A stretch of DNA of 64,000 bases from Mucilaginibacter phenanthrenivorans (GTDB lineage Bacteria > Bacteroidota > Bacteroidia > Sphingobacteriales > Sphingobacteriaceae). Under the pieces are notes generated by a model. The model was not told the origin of the DNA. It searched no databases and saw only the letters and a list, made by a program, of their open reading frames with translations. This document shows positions 1 through 7,907 of this stretch, one piece after another (positions within the stretch are counted from its first letter, which is position 1; each line of letters begins with the position of its first letter). The stretch is taken from the NCBI RefSeq assembly GCF_024721155.1, contig NZ_JAHVAP010000015.1, forward strand, positions 79,226 to 143,225, read 5' to 3'. The translations under genes were made by a program, and so were the position numbers.

Positions 1-1101
1 TTTGAGATAAGGGATACGGGGATTGGCATTCCTGCGGATAAGCTGCACCGGTTGTTTAAAGCATTTTCGCAGGTTGATTCGTCAACAACACGTCAATACG
101 GTGGTACAGGCTTAGGCCTGGTGATAAGTGAACAACTGGTAAAGCTAATGGGTGGAAAAATTAGTGTAGAAAGCGAAATTGGCAAAGGAAGCACATTCTA
201 TTTCTCCATCAATACACAAAAAAGCGCACTGACTGATCAAACTTATGTTATCCATGATATGAATGGGTTTGAAAACAGTAAAATTTTGATAGTTGATGAC
301 AATGACACCAACTGCAGAATTTTAAAAACCCAGCTTGAGCAATGGAAGCTAAACCCGGTAATAGCCCATTGCGGCGAAGAGGCGCTGCATTTATTAGCAC
401 AAAACGATGATCTTAGCCTGGTTATTACCGATATGCAAATGCCGTTTATGGATGGTGTTGAACTGGCAACTTTAATTCGTAAACAATCCCCGCGCCTGCC
501 AATCATGCTTTTGAGCTCTATAGGCTACATTTATCATAAAGATAATCCCGGCCTTTTCTGTTCCATATTAACCAAGCCGGCCAAGCAGCATATTTTAGCC
601 AGGTACATTATTGAGGAACTCAGTAAACAGGGGGATCCAACATTAAACAGGCCGGTACAGCCTGGCATTTCACAACAAAAGTTACCCGGTAGCTTTTCGC
701 AAAAATATCCGTTGAAGCTTCTTGTTGCCGAGGACAACCTGATGAACCAGAAATTGATAATGAAAATTTTGAGCAAATTAGGGTATGCAGCCGATTTGGC
801 AACAGATGGCCTGGAGGCCCTGGAATTTGTCAACAAAACACGATATGATATTATTTTAATGGACGTACAGATGCCCAAAATGGACGGACTGGAAGCCACG
901 CAATTAATAAAAAAACGTTTCCCCGGCCGCCCTGTTATTATAGCGATGACAGCCAACGCGCTTGAGGCCGATGTGAAAATTTGTATGGACGCAGGCATGG
1001 ACGACTATGTAAGCAAGCCATTTAAATTGGACGATTTGGTTAATACGCTTGAAAAATGGGCCCTGCATCTTCAAACAATTCCCATCAAAACTGATGTTTA
1101 A
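1..1101 (+). CDS. Hybrid sensor histidine kinase / response regulator, C-terminal part (5' end outside window)
   Basis: The reading frame is open from base 1, so the gene starts upstream of the window. The first codons give the ATP-binding G1 box (DTGIGI) and, soon after, the G2 box (GGTGLGL) of a HATPase_c kinase domain. Two receiver domains follow, at about bases 283-600 and 715-1065. The first has the acidic pair VDDND, phosphoacceptor Asp in VITDMQMP (codon 430-432) and Lys in LTKPAK; the second has AEDN, Asp in ILMDVQMP (codon 862-864) and Lys in VSKPFK. No HPt domain follows. This order (kinase-REC-REC) fits a phosphorelay kinase. The input domain, and therefore the signal, is not visible. 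Confidence 0.93.
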   Translation, partial: FEIRDTGIGIPADKLHRLFKAFSQVDSSTTRQYGGTGLGLVISEQLVKLMGGKISVESEIGKGSTFYFSINTQKSALTDQTYVIHDMNGFENSKILIVDDNDTNCRILKTQLEQWKLNPVIAHCGEEALHLLAQNDDLSLVITDMQMPFMDGVELATLIRKQSPRLPIMLLSSIGYIYHKDNPGLFCSILTKPAKQHILARYIIEELSKQGDPTLNRPVQPGISQQKLPGSFSQKYPLKLLVAEDNLMNQKLIMKILSKLGYAADLATDGLEALEFVNKTRYDIILMDVQMPKMDGLEATQLIKKRFPGRPVIIAMTANALEADVKICMDAGMDDYVSKPFKLDDLVNTLEKWALHLQTIPIKTDV

Positions 1102-1127
1102 AGTATAGTCTTCGCAAGTATAGTGTT

Positions 1128-1318
1128 CGCAGGGGGTCCTGAAAGTTTAAGTTAACCCATAAAATCAAGGACTGAAAAACAAGGGCTTGCCAGGGTGGCA
1201 AACCCTTTGGAAAGGTTATTCGTTTTTTCAGTCCCTAATGATTGGCTTTAGTTATGCAAATAACAGCCCTTGATTTTATGGGTTAACTTAAATCTGCGAG
1301 AGACCCTGCTGGGACGGA
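1128..1318. repeat. REP-like hairpin interrupted by a 153-bp palindromic element
   Basis: Bases 1128-1140 and 1294-1318 are the left and right parts of the same hairpin repeat found intact at 7585-7621 and 7675-7710, including the trailing GGGACGG. Between them lies a 153-bp insert (1141-1293) with perfect 25-bp inverted arms at 1146-1170 and 1268-1292. Inside are further paired segments: GGACTGAAAAAC at 1169 against a partner near 1222, and AAGGGCTTGCCA near 1181 against a near-complement around 1197. Rejoining the flanks gives the intact repeat sequence with no obvious target duplication. The insert encodes nothing and may be a MITE-like element or a structured RNA. Confidence 0.7.
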
Positions 1319-1528
1319 AATTACTTGTAGGTTAATTGTTGGGTTTTAACATAATTTAACAGGAAGAACTAATGCGTGTTAAGTAAATTCGGGCTTTCGC
1401 ACGATGTTCCCGCATAGAAATCTTGTGTAAACAGAAAATAAAATTCAAACAGATGCATTACCCATTTTTCATTGCAAATGGCTTTATGAGTTTTATTATT
1501 AAATTGGCATTATAAATTAAGCCGGCAA

Positions 1529-2386
1529 ATGAACAATCAGCAATTACATACTTTTTATCCGGAAGACCCATTGCTGAAAAAGTATATTGACTACTATTAT
1601 TTTTTAAAAACTGATGATGATAGTTTTTACAGCAGCTACTATTCTTTTCCAAATGTGGCTTATTCATTAAATATCCATAAAAGCGTTTCCTGTGCTATTG
1701 ATGGCCATACGATCAGTGTGAAAAATGATCCAGGTAACGATTACCTGTGCATACTTCAGGGTAAATACAACGTCCCGATCTTTGTGAAACTGCAGGGTCG
1801 GCTTGATAAAATAACCATCAGTTTTAAACCGCTTGGCCTTAACCATTTTATAAAACCAACACTTGATGAAGTTGCACCGAAACCATCTCAAGTATTTACC
1901 AACTGGCAAAACCATCCTTCATACAACACTTTCATGCAGGCATTTTTTGAGAGCGGCAGCCCCGTTGCACGCCTGCGTTTATTGGAGAAATTCCTGTTAG
2001 CGCAGTACAGGCCTTTGATTGAAGAGCCGCTGCTTGAAAGATCATTAAAAATGCTTACTGATTTCGACCATGAATACACCATAGCCGAAATAGCAAGCTC
2101 CCTGATGCTAAGCGACCGGACTTTTAACCGGCTTTTCCATAAACACTTTGCCATATCACCGGTTGCCTTCAGGAAAATTGCACGTTTCAGGCATTCCCTT
2201 AACAATAAGTTGTTCAGCCAGCAATTTGGGTCGTTGACTGAGATCGGCTATAAAAGCAATTTTTATGATCAGGCTTACTTTATTAAGGTGTACCGTGAAA
2301 TTACGGGGGAAAATCCTTCCCGTTTTTTTGACTCCATTACAAAACTGGCCGATGACCGCTTGATATTTAAGTTTATCAGGGAATAA
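1529..2386 (+). CDS. AraC-family transcriptional regulator
   Basis: The 285-aa protein has an N-terminal region of about 160 residues resembling the ligand or effector half found in Bacteroidota AraC regulators (aromatic-rich, LLKKYIDYYYFL near the start). A C-terminal AraC/XylS double helix-turn-helix lies at about residues 180-275. Its second HTH carries the signature ITEIGYKSNFYDQAYFIKVY followed by TGENPSRFF, the usual 'F...F...G.tP..yR' end of the family. ATG at 1529 is the first start in frame. It is followed 67 bp later by an exported esterase-like gene on the same strand, a plausible target. The effector cannot be told from sequence. Confidence 0.9.
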   Translation: MNNQQLHTFYPEDPLLKKYIDYYYFLKTDDDSFYSSYYSFPNVAYSLNIHKSVSCAIDGHTISVKNDPGNDYLCILQGKYNVPIFVKLQGRLDKITISFKPLGLNHFIKPTLDEVAPKPSQVFTNWQNHPSYNTFMQAFFESGSPVARLRLLEKFLLAQYRPLIEEPLLERSLKMLTDFDHEYTIAEIASSLMLSDRTFNRLFHKHFAISPVAFRKIARFRHSLNNKLFSQQFGSLTEIGYKSNFYDQAYFIKVYREITGENPSRFFDSITKLADDRLIFKFIRE

Positions 2387-2453
2387 ATATTGTCCGAAAA
2401 ATACAATTGGAGTTGGTGGTTATCAATTTATTTTGATTAATCAATCAACGACT

Positions 2454-3929
2454 ATGAAATATTTATTGTTATTCCTCTTATTCCCACTCTTTACCGGCCA
2501 GGCTTTTGCACAAAACCCAATTAAGGAAAAATTGTATGCCGCCTCGTTAAGTGATACAGTTGAATATACGGTATATCTTCCTGCAGACTGGGAAGGCTGG
2601 GATTATAACACCAAACACCCAGCCATTTATGCGATAAACTATGGGATGATGAATGGCGACTATCTTGCTGCACAGATCAGCTATTTCAGAAAGGCGAGGT
2701 ATGCCATGCCTAATAGTGTTATCGTCGTGATTAACGCCAGTATGGAGCGGATGGGATACAGCTATGACACCGGCCTTTTAAGTAAGGAGGGGTTACACTT
2801 TGTTGATTTTATGAAGAAAGAGTTGATCCCTGTGGTTGAAAAAAAATATAACACATCCGCTTTCAGGACCTATATTGGCCATTCATTTGCTTCCAGCTTT
2901 GGCAATTACATTTTTTTAAATGAGCCGGGAATGTTTAACGGCTACATACTATTGGCTCCCGAAAAAATTGGTGTAGAACATCCGCCGTTCCACCTTTCGG
3001 CGAATGCTAAAGCTTACTACAATCATGCTTTTACCTTTTATTATACCGCTGTGGGCGAGAATGACCTGCCGCGGAGGCGCGACTATGCCAAAGAAATAAA
3101 AAAGGAAGTTGCGCAGCTTGATACCACCAAGTTCTTTTTCAGGTACGACAGCCTTGCCCGTACCAACCATACCAATATCCTAACCATGGCAATTGAGTTT
3201 GCTGCAGAGCACGTCTACCAGTTTTATACCCCTTACTCCGGTAAAGATGAAAAAGATGTTGTAAAGGACCTGCAGGCAGTTACTGGAAGAATTAAAGAAA
3301 TGTATGGCATTGAGCCGGAGAAAAATTTCACATTTTATTCGCCCTTTGCCCATGAAGCGGTGACGAACAAAGATTCTGCCGGCCTGGTAAGCGTATTGAC
3401 CTATTTTAACAGCAACCGTTTAAAAGGCTGGAACCTGATGCAGTTTGGCAGTTTTTGCCTGCAGCTAAAGCTTAAAGACAAAGCGCGGAATTATTTTGAG
3501 CAGGCAATTGAAAAAATTACCAGGGAGGAAATGGAACAGAATATAGGCCCCGGCAATTTAATGGCCTGTTACAATTACCTGGCTTTTAATGTTTATGATA
3601 ATGAGCCGGAAAAAGGCTGGGCCTATTTGCAGCAGGCATTGGCGCTGGCTAAAACCAACAATAAATATGTGCCAAAAGACGGGGAAGCTTATTACAATCT
3701 GGGCAAATTCTCGGCCATAAATAACTATAAGGTGCGGGAGGGACTGCAATATTTACAAACCTACCTGCTTAACGAAGCAGGTACCGCCAATGATATGGCC
3801 AATTATTATACAGCTAAAAATTATATGTTGCTAAAGCAGCCGCAAAAGGCCAAACCCTATTTGCAAAAGGCCCTTAAAGAAAACGGAAATAATAAAGAAG
3901 CTGCGGAATTATTAAAACAATTGGATTAA
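2454..3929 (+). CDS. Exported alpha/beta-hydrolase (esterase-like) with C-terminal TPR repeats
   Basis: The protein is 491 aa from ATG 2454. This start is preferred to the TTG at 2433 because it begins directly with a signal peptide (Lys, then a hydrophobic run, cleavage near AFA-Q). Residues of about 30-270 resemble the putative-esterase (enterochelin esterase-like) alpha/beta-hydrolase fold, with nucleophile elbow GHSFAS (Ser about residue 144). The C-terminal third (about 320-490) is built of TPR-like helical repeats rich in Y/A/G (KARNYFEQAIEKI, KGWAYLQQALALAK, KAKPYLQKALKENG). It is likely periplasmic or surface-facing. The substrate is unknown. It may be controlled by the AraC gene upstream. 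Confidence 0.82.
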   Translation: MKYLLLFLLFPLFTGQAFAQNPIKEKLYAASLSDTVEYTVYLPADWEGWDYNTKHPAIYAINYGMMNGDYLAAQISYFRKARYAMPNSVIVVINASMERMGYSYDTGLLSKEGLHFVDFMKKELIPVVEKKYNTSAFRTYIGHSFASSFGNYIFLNEPGMFNGYILLAPEKIGVEHPPFHLSANAKAYYNHAFTFYYTAVGENDLPRRRDYAKEIKKEVAQLDTTKFFFRYDSLARTNHTNILTMAIEFAAEHVYQFYTPYSGKDEKDVVKDLQAVTGRIKEMYGIEPEKNFTFYSPFAHEAVTNKDSAGLVSVLTYFNSNRLKGWNLMQFGSFCLQLKLKDKARNYFEQAIEKITREEMEQNIGPGNLMACYNYLAFNVYDNEPEKGWAYLQQALALAKTNNKYVPKDGEAYYNLGKFSAINNYKVREGLQYLQTYLLNEAGTANDMANYYTAKNYMLLKQPQKAKPYLQKALKENGNNKEAAELLKQLD

Positions 3930-4282
3930 AGAAATAGCACTTTTGTGTTTTATGAATTTCCACAGGGGCGTTATAGAAAGCGCTCGCTATCGCATAACCG
4001 TTCTCGCTTTGTGGCCCGCGCTGAGTTAGCCAATGTGCCAAAATGCACATGGTGTGCAATAACTCGAGCTTATGGTTACCCAAAAGTTACGTTAGCGATT
4101 GTCGCGGATACCGGCCTAGCGCTTAAAGCCTGCGCAGTATGAGCAGAAAGCGCGGCCCTGATTTAAATCGGGGAAACACCCAAAACAGAAAGTCGGCAAC
4201 CGCAAGCAAACAGTTGATGGCAAAAAAGCAACCTGGAGAACAACGCAGACGCTCTGTAAGGATGGGCGTAAATTAAAATGCA
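3930..4282. other. Gene-free convergent spacer rich in inverted repeats; possible structured RNA or degenerate repeat
   Basis: This stretch separates two convergent genes. I see no convincing protein: the open frames inside have no recognisable domain. It contains several nested complementary segments: CCACA/TGTGG bracketing about 3960-4013, GAGTTA/TAACTC bracketing ATGTGC/GCACAT (about 4023-4065), AGCG/CGCT near 4094-4122, and CCCTGATTT/AAATCGGGG near 4158-4175 with one G-U pair. Its G+C is higher than the flanking spacers. I do not recognise a known RNA family. Confidence 0.4.
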
Positions 4283-6169
4283 TTACCTCAAAATCGACAC
4301 CCACCCGCTCCTGCGTTTATAATTATCATACTTCAGGTCGATAACATAGTAGTATGTGCCTACCGGTAATCGTTTGGAGTTATAAGTGCCATCCCAGGGT
4401 TTGGGATAGCCAATTGAGTGAAATAGATGCTGGCCCCACCTATTGTAAATGTCGATTACGGCATCCTGGTAATCCGAAAGGTGGGTAATATCCCAGGTAT
4501 CGTTAACCCCGTCGCCGTTTGGCGTAAATGTGTTAGGTATGATAATATCGTTTTTAAGCACTTTTACCGTTACGCTTGCGGCGGCTTCACAACCGGCCGG
4601 CGATGTTATTGCTAACCGGTAAGCGGTTGTATGTTGTGGTGATGCTAATGGGTTTGGCACGGTGGGGTCACTTAATCCCGCAGCCGGCGTCCAAAGATAT
4701 GTTTCAACCGGTCCGTTAATTATCGGGTTTAACCGGACAGGATCGGTGCCGGTAAAGACCGCATTTTGACTGATGCTTATAGTTGGAACCTGGTTTACTT
4801 TTGCTGTAATCAGGTTGCTTCCAACGGTTACTGGAGTAGCACAAACTGCATTACTGGTTAAACGGCACTCAATAACTTCATTGTTAACCAGGTCGCTTGC
4901 TGTATAAACGGGCCCGTTTGTTACCGCTACGTTTCCCCTGTACCATTGGAATAAAGGTAAAGTACCGCGGTTTATGGCACTTGCTGTAAAAGTGACAGGG
5001 ATGCCCGGGCAAATATCACCTGATGGACTTGCCGCAATGCTTACCGACGGCGACACGTTAGGGTTTACGGTTACCGTCACCATTGCTGATGCGGTACACA
5101 TATTTGCATAGGTAGCCAAAACATGATAGGTGCCGCTGGTGCTGAAAGTGTTTATCGGATTATCGGGGCTGTCGCCGCCGTCCCATAAATAGGATGTGGC
5201 GCCACCGGTTGCTGTTAACGTTACACTACCGCAACCGCTAGTATTACCTGTAATAACGGGTGTTGGGGCCGGGGCAATTGTAATTGTTTTAGAAGAAAAG
5301 GTAGTACAGCCATTTGCATTGGTGGCTGTTACAGTATAAGTGCCGCTTTGATGAAAGGTGTTTATGGGGCCGCCGGGCGTGTCGCCGCCATCCCATGAAT
5401 AAGATACGCCGCCGCTGGCTGTGAGTGTGATGCTGGTACAGTCACTTGCTGTTTCTGAAATTACAGGTGGCAAACCATCGGGCTTAACAGTAATAGATTT
5501 TGAAATGGAAGCGGAGCAACCCGTAGCATTGGTAACAGTAACTGAATAGGTGCCGCTTTGATGAAAGGTATTTGAGGGCTTGTCGGGCGTATCGCCGCCA
5601 TTCCATAAATAAGTAGTGCCACCACTTGCTGTTAGCGTTACACTGCCGCAACTACTTGTGCCGCCTGAAATTACAGGCACGGGAGGGGAGCCAAGCGTTA
5701 TTGTTTTTGAGGCGAACGAAGTGCAGCCGCCTGCATTGGTAGCTGTTACTGTGTACGTACCACTTTGATGAAAGGTGTTCGAGGGTTTATCAGGCGTGTC
5801 GCCGCCATTCCACGAATAGGATATGCCGCCGCTGGCCTTAAGGGTAATACCGCTGCAGTCGCTTGCTGTTTGGGAAATTACCGGCGGCGAACCATCAGGA
5901 TTAACGGTAACAGTTTTTGAAGCTGAGGTTGTACAACCTGCTGCATTGGTAACGGTAACTATGTAGGTGCCACTTTGATGAAATGTATTGGTGGCGCTGT
6001 TCGGGGTATCACCGTCATTCCACAAGTAAGTTACACCGCCATCAGCAGTAAGCTTAACATTGCCGCAATTATAGCGCCCTGGGTAATGTTGATGGGGAAT
6101 GGAGGGGGCCTTAGACCCCAGGTGATGTTGGTATAAAATTCCTCGGTTGTTGAGTTTATGGTAACGCAC
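4283..6169 (-). CDS. 3' part of a frameshifted type-IX-secreted surface protein (PKD-like repeats, T9SS type-B C-terminus)
   Basis: The genuine coding part runs from about base 6072 down to 4283. The apparent ATG at 6169 lies where this frame is only a shadow of the upstream fragment. It contains five to six repeats of about 70 aa, each with a core like TYLWNGGDTPDKP, FHQSGTYTVTATNA and a paired Cys (CGS...GCT), resembling PKD/HYR-type beta-sandwiches. Next come an Ig-like segment and a C-terminal gliding-motility-type domain (NTFTPNGDGVNDTWD, IYNRWGQ, PWDGTY, LPVGTYYYVIDL), the type-B signal for type IX secretion. Together with 6031-6783 it forms one adhesin-like gene broken by a -1 shift. 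It could be a pseudogene or a sequencing error. Confidence 0.82.
   Translation of the reverse strand: MRYHKLNNRGILYQHHLGSKAPSIPHQHYPGRYNCGNVKLTADGGVTYLWNDGDTPNSATNTFHQSGTYIVTVTNAAGCTTSASKTVTVNPDGSPPVISQTASDCSGITLKASGGISYSWNGGDTPDKPSNTFHQSGTYTVTATNAGGCTSFASKTITLGSPPVPVISGGTSSCGSVTLTASGGTTYLWNGGDTPDKPSNTFHQSGTYSVTVTNATGCSASISKSITVKPDGLPPVISETASDCTSITLTASGGVSYSWDGGDTPGGPINTFHQSGTYTVTATNANGCTTFSSKTITIAPAPTPVITGNTSGCGSVTLTATGGATSYLWDGGDSPDNPINTFSTSGTYHVLATYANMCTASAMVTVTVNPNVSPSVSIAASPSGDICPGIPVTFTASAINRGTLPLFQWYRGNVAVTNGPVYTASDLVNNEVIECRLTSNAVCATPVTVGSNLITAKVNQVPTISISQNAVFTGTDPVRLNPIINGPVETYLWTPAAGLSDPTVPNPLASPQHTTAYRLAITSPAGCEAAASVTVKVLKNDIIIPNTFTPNGDGVNDTWDITHLSDYQDAVIDIYNRWGQHLFHSIGYPKPWDGTYNSKRLPVGTYYYVIDLKYDNYKRRSGWVSILR
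5100..6062 (-). repeat. Tandem ~209-bp modules encoding PKD-like repeats
   Basis: The motif TTTGATGAAAGG recurs (plus-strand reading) near 5347, 5558, 5765 and 5975, with a diverged copy near 5138. The spacing is about 207-210 bp, that is, about 70 codons. Each unit encodes one Cys-paired PKD-like domain. Adjacent units are so alike at DNA level (for example the stretches around 5341-5440 and 5759-5860) that unequal recombination could change the repeat number. Confidence 0.75.
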
Positions 6170-6783
6170 GTAAAATCGCCCGGAAACATAACTATAGCAT
6201 AGCCCTCGGTACCTGTTAACGAGGTGCTGCTGTTAAACACCATATCGCCTCTTTGGTATAGAACTACATAAGGAACCGAGAAATCAAGTTTACTGCTTAC
6301 GCCGGCTGAGTTTCCGAGTGACGATATCAATAATACAGGATTGGTAACTGTTTTTGAAAAGCACATTGTAGTAGTGCCGCCAACTCCTTTGGACCAAGTT
6401 GTTTCTGGGACTTGTCCGTCAGGTATTGGCGATGGGTAACCACTAAATATGGAGTAATTATAAATCCCGGGTGTTGAGCCAAAATCAAAATTGGATGTCA
6501 TGGTTACATTAACCAAACTGCCATCTGCGTCGGTAATTGTACCCGTTGCACTCTGGCCTGCAAAATTACCCCATGTTGCCCAGTTAATGTCGCTACAACT
6601 GGATTGCGAATGGGTAACGATAGCGTTGCCTGGCTGTTTTTTCTTTGCCGACTTGTTGTGTTTTAATTTTTTATAAATCCTAAAGTCCGGAAGATTTCCT
6701 GCGACAGAATTGATCTGTAAAAAGGATAAGGTTATTAAAAAAAATAAAACTGGCGGCCTGAACTTTACTTTCCCTGGTCTCAT
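6031..6783 (-). CDS. 5' part of the frameshifted type-IX-secreted surface protein
   Basis: This fragment starts at ATG 6783 with a basic stretch and a hydrophobic export signal (FFLITLSFLQINSVAG). It continues into a beta-rich N-terminal domain of about 190 residues with no family I can name (TATWGNF-like start, TMCFSKTVTNPVLLISSLG in the middle). It runs through PFPINITQGA and then, at about base 6068, leaves the frame that continues as NCGNVKLTADGGVTYLW in the 3' part. The out-of-frame tail ends at 6031. The upstream sequence has a near-consensus -7 box (TATTTTTA on the minus strand). The two fragments should be treated as one locus, 4283-6783. Confidence 0.78.
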   Translation of the reverse strand: MRPGKVKFRPPVLFFLITLSFLQINSVAGNLPDFRIYKKLKHNKSAKKKQPGNAIVTHSQSSCSDINWATWGNFAGQSATGTITDADGSLVNVTMTSNFDFGSTPGIYNYSIFSGYPSPIPDGQVPETTWSKGVGGTTTMCFSKTVTNPVLLISSLGNSAGVSSKLDFSVPYVVLYQRGDMVFNSSTSLTGTEGYAIVMFPGDFTCVTINSTTEEFYTNITWGLRPPPFPINITQGAIIAAMLSLLLMAV

Positions 6784-6854
6784 TGTATACTCGCTAAAAA
6801 TACGATTTTAACAGCAGAACTATTGGGGGGAATTTTTTGCGGGATGGGAAATGT

Positions 6855-6890
6855 TCCGTCCCCGCAGGGTCTCTCATCGAGGACCCTGCG
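6855..6890 (-). repeat. REP-like hairpin, inverted copy downstream of the RAYT gene
   Basis: The arms CGCAGGGTC and GACCCTGCG (6863-6890) enclose a short loop. Read on the minus strand the hairpin is followed by GGGGACGG, the same tail as in the plus-strand copies at 7585 and 7675. It lies just beyond the 3' end of the transposase gene, in inverted orientation relative to the upstream copies, as expected for REPs bracketing a RAYT gene. Confidence 0.75.
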
Positions 6891-6928
6891 ATGTACGAAG
6901 CCCATTAGAACCAAATGCCTGCGGACAC

Positions 6929-7498
6929 TCATCCCCAAAACTCCCTGTAATCGGTAATAGTTACTAACGAATGCGGTTTATCATCATGGTAAAAAGCAGC
7001 GCTGCTATGGGGGTAATCTGTAAATTCTTTGCAAAGGTTCCATTTGCCGCTAACGGGGTTATGGTGAATATAATCGAGTTTTTGATGAAGGAAAGCGAGC
7101 GTGTAAATGGGCTTTGCATCGAACGATGGCTCGAATACTTTATGAAGCTGGCCTTTGGCTATTTCCTTGTCGGTACACGCTGCCGAAAGCTGGTTTAGTA
7201 TGCTATCCTGATCCATGTTTGTCAATTGTTTGACGAGGTAGTACGCCATAAAACGTTTGCCATTTGCTATTACGGTATTTAAACTTTTAACCGAAGCAGG
7301 CAACTGTAGTAGCGCATGTACATGGTTTGGCATTATCACGAATGCCAGGGTTTTGATTTGGTACTTCTGGTCGATAACTTTTAGCCAGTTGTACACCAGG
7401 TGATACGAATTGGTTATTTCGAACAGGGGGATCCAGTCAAAACAGGTAAAGGTTATAAACCAGGTGTTTTCGGTCAGGTTATGCCGGGTTCTGATCAT
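6929..7498 (-). CDS. REP-associated tyrosine transposase (RAYT, Y1/HUH family, TnpA_REP)
   Basis: The protein is 189 aa from ATG 7498. The frame is open further upstream to 7627, but that part overlaps a REP repeat. It carries the Y1-transposase signatures: the HUH-type metal motif in MPNHVHALLQLP, a Tyr-containing helix segment YIHHNPV, and the conserved DYPHSSAAFY near the C-terminus. RAYTs are single-stranded DNA nucleases that act on REP hairpins. Here REP-like hairpins sit immediately 3' (6855-6890) and 5' (7585-7621, 7675-7710) of the gene, in opposite orientations. It is probably a domesticated, single-copy element rather than an active insertion sequence. Confidence 0.9.
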   Translation of the reverse strand: MIRTRHNLTENTWFITFTCFDWIPLFEITNSYHLVYNWLKVIDQKYQIKTLAFVIMPNHVHALLQLPASVKSLNTVIANGKRFMAYYLVKQLTNMDQDSILNQLSAACTDKEIAKGQLHKVFEPSFDAKPIYTLAFLHQKLDYIHHNPVSGKWNLCKEFTDYPHSSAAFYHDDKPHSLVTITDYREFWG

Positions 7499-7584
7499 GC
7501 GTAAATATAGGGATTGTTGGATGATATTGAAATGGGCGGTATGACTGGGACGGTGGGTTATTGGATACCATTGACATAGTGCAG

Positions 7585-7621
7585 CGCAGGGTCCTCTGCG
7601 AGAGACCCTGCGGGGGACGGG
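7585..7621 (+). repeat. REP-like hairpin, copy upstream of the RAYT gene
   Basis: The hairpin has stem CGCAGGGTC/GACCCTGCG, loop CTCTGCGAGA and tail GGGGACGGG. Part of a longer unit of about 80 bp shared with the next copy (7636-7710): both are preceded by a similar GGGTTATT...CCATTG...GCG segment. The unit overlaps the 5' extension of the transposase frame, which argues for the internal start at 7498. Confidence 0.78.
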
Positions 7622-7674
7622 AATCATATTATCGGTATGACGGCGGGTTATTACACGCCATTGGCTTCATACAG

Positions 7675-7710
7675 CGCAGGTTCCTCTGCGAGAGAACCTG
7701 CGGCGACGGG
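7675..7710 (+). repeat. REP-like hairpin with compensatory stem change
   Basis: The stem is CGCAGGTTC/GAACCTGCG, with the same loop and the tail GCGACGGG. Compared with the copy at 7585, one G:C pair has become T:A on both sides of the stem, so pairing is kept while sequence changes. Confidence 0.78.
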
Positions 7711-7738
7711 AAAGTATTGCGATAATAAATGCTCAAAC

Positions 7739-7772
7739 TTGCAAATTATCTCACCCAAATTCCTTATATTTG
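7739..7772 (+). promoter_or_regulatory. Putative Bacteroidota-type promoter
   Basis: A perfect -7 box TATATTTG (TAnnTTTG) lies at 7765-7772 with a TTG at 7739-7741, a 23-bp spacing, at the upper end of that accepted for the -33 element. Transcription would start near 7780 and run through the 43-bp tandem array towards the serine hydrolase at 8336, giving an unusually long leader of about 550 nt. Confidence 0.45.
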
Positions 7773-7907
7773 TATATCAAATTCACTACCTAAAGCCGAT
7801 CATATACCGCCATCAGCTTTTCAAAAATCACTGCTCGTTCTTTGTAATTTGTTGCACCTCCACCGGGTGAAAAATGCCTAAAAATGCTCAATTTCGCTGT
7901 TTTTAAG

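Noticed and set aside
534..998. Minus-strand frame of 154 aa inside the hybrid kinase
   Set aside because: It lies opposite the two conserved receiver domains and has no plausible product.
3945..4142. 65-aa frame in the structured spacer
   Set aside because: Composition follows the inverted repeats rather than a protein, with no start context or family signature.
7637..7870. 77-aa frame downstream of the REP repeats
   Set aside because: It starts inside the repeat unit, contains the REP hairpin as codons, and has no conserved features.
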